The position numbers were made by a program, and so were the translations under genes. The notes under the pieces were generated by a model. That model searched no databases. It was given only the letters and a program-made list of their open reading frames with translations, and was not told where the DNA came from. From UBA3071 sp965369635 (GTDB lineage: Bacteria; Chloroflexota; Anaerolineae; UBA3071): DNA of 5,953 nt. The DNA lies in NCBI GenBank assembly GCA_965369635.1, contig CBDURC010000192.1, positions 1 to 5,953 on the forward strand. Reading direction: 5' to 3'. Below, one piece after another: positions 5,577 through 5,953 of the stretch (position 1 is the first letter of the stretch; each line of letters opens with the position of its first letter).

Positions 5577-5953
5577 ATGTCAAAACTGATCGCTGTTCAC
5601 CCTGATCGCAAGCCGCCGATGCAAGACTACCACACTTTGCTGCACACCCGTTTTGGCTTCGACAGCTTCCGGCCGGGGCAGGCGGAGGCACTGGAGCACA
5701 TCCTGGCCGGGCAGCATACGCTGGTGGTCATGCCCACAGGCGCTGGCAAATCCCTCATCTATCAACTGGCTGCCCTGCTGCGTCCGGGCATCACATTGGT
5801 CATCTCTCCTCTCATCGCCTTGATGAAGGACCAGGTGGACGGTCTCACCGCTCGCGGGGTGCCCTCCACGTTCATCAACAGCACTATGTCCCGCACTGAG
5901 CAACAGCGCCGCTTGCAGGCCATGTCCCAAGGAGACTACCGGCTGGTCTATGT
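5577..5953 (+). CDS. recQ: ATP-dependent DNA helicase RecQ, N-terminal part (runs off the window)
   Basis: This is a superfamily 2 3'-5' DNA helicase that acts in recombinational repair and replication fork processing. Only 125 complete codons are present; the frame is still open at the window end. Visible RecQ signatures are motif 0 (FGFDSFRPGQAEAL, residues 26-39), Walker A (MPTGAGKSLIYQLAAL, 52-67) and motif Ia (ISPLIALMKDQVD, 76-88). In the Walker A segment the usual GGGKSLCYQLP is GAGKSLIYQLA, a mild variation that keeps the P-loop Lys and Ser. The DExH motif, the RQC domain and the HRDC domain would lie beyond the window, so full RecQ versus a RecQ-like short helicase cannot be settled. 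Confidence 0.92.
   Translation, partial: MSKLIAVHPDRKPPMQDYHTLLHTRFGFDSFRPGQAEALEHILAGQHTLVVMPTGAGKSLIYQLAALLRPGITLVISPLIALMKDQVDGLTARGVPSTFINSTMSRTEQQRRLQAMSQGDYRLVY

Noticed and set aside
5431..5691. N-terminal extension of galE by 87 codons
   Set aside because: The extension is antisense to recQ and crosses the inverted repeat; the Rossmann motif begins right at the ATG at 5430.

Overview
The window reads as chromosomal DNA of moderately high GC bacterium, most plausibly a member of the Chloroflexota (Anaerolineae or Caldilineae-like). That placement is an inference. It rests on the style of the CHAT proteins, on an N-terminal module that I associate with this phylum, and on the abundant intergenic palindromes. 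No rRNA, tRNA or CRISPR is visible.

Layout from left to right: a prepilin peptidase gene (8-811, +) carries a perfect 22-bp palindrome inside its coding sequence, and its stop codon runs straight into a GGTTC-rich inverted repeat (806-881). A putative promoter (878-906) follows. Next is a large CHAT-domain protease-like gene (1060-2877, +; the reading frame is open back to 940). It faces a second, shorter CHAT-domain gene (2966-4348, -), with a hairpin between the two stop codons. Upstream of the second CHAT gene lies a double-hairpin REP/BIME-like element (4378-4426), and then galE (4441-5430, -). A 146-bp divergent intergenic region containing a second GGTTC-type inverted repeat separates galE from the start of recQ (5577 to the window edge, +, truncated by the window).

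The housekeeping genes (prepilin peptidase, galE, recQ) are ordinary. The interesting part is the tail-to-tail CHAT pair. The two proteins are homologous from a short N-terminal DFEI motif, through the caspase-like core, to a matching C-terminal helical segment. The first keeps the His/Cys dyad (H419 and C465 in longest-frame numbering). The second keeps the His but has His in place of the nucleophilic Cys (NACE becomes NTHE). It has an uninterrupted frame and a good ribosome binding site, so it looks like a maintained pseudo-enzyme. The first protein also has an extra N-terminal module of about 160 residues with lower GC and different word usage, just upstream of an internal start-like site that matches the start of the second protein. 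A protease/pseudoprotease pair in a conflict or stress-signalling role is a reasonable hypothesis, but no substrate gene (for example a gasdermin) is visible here.
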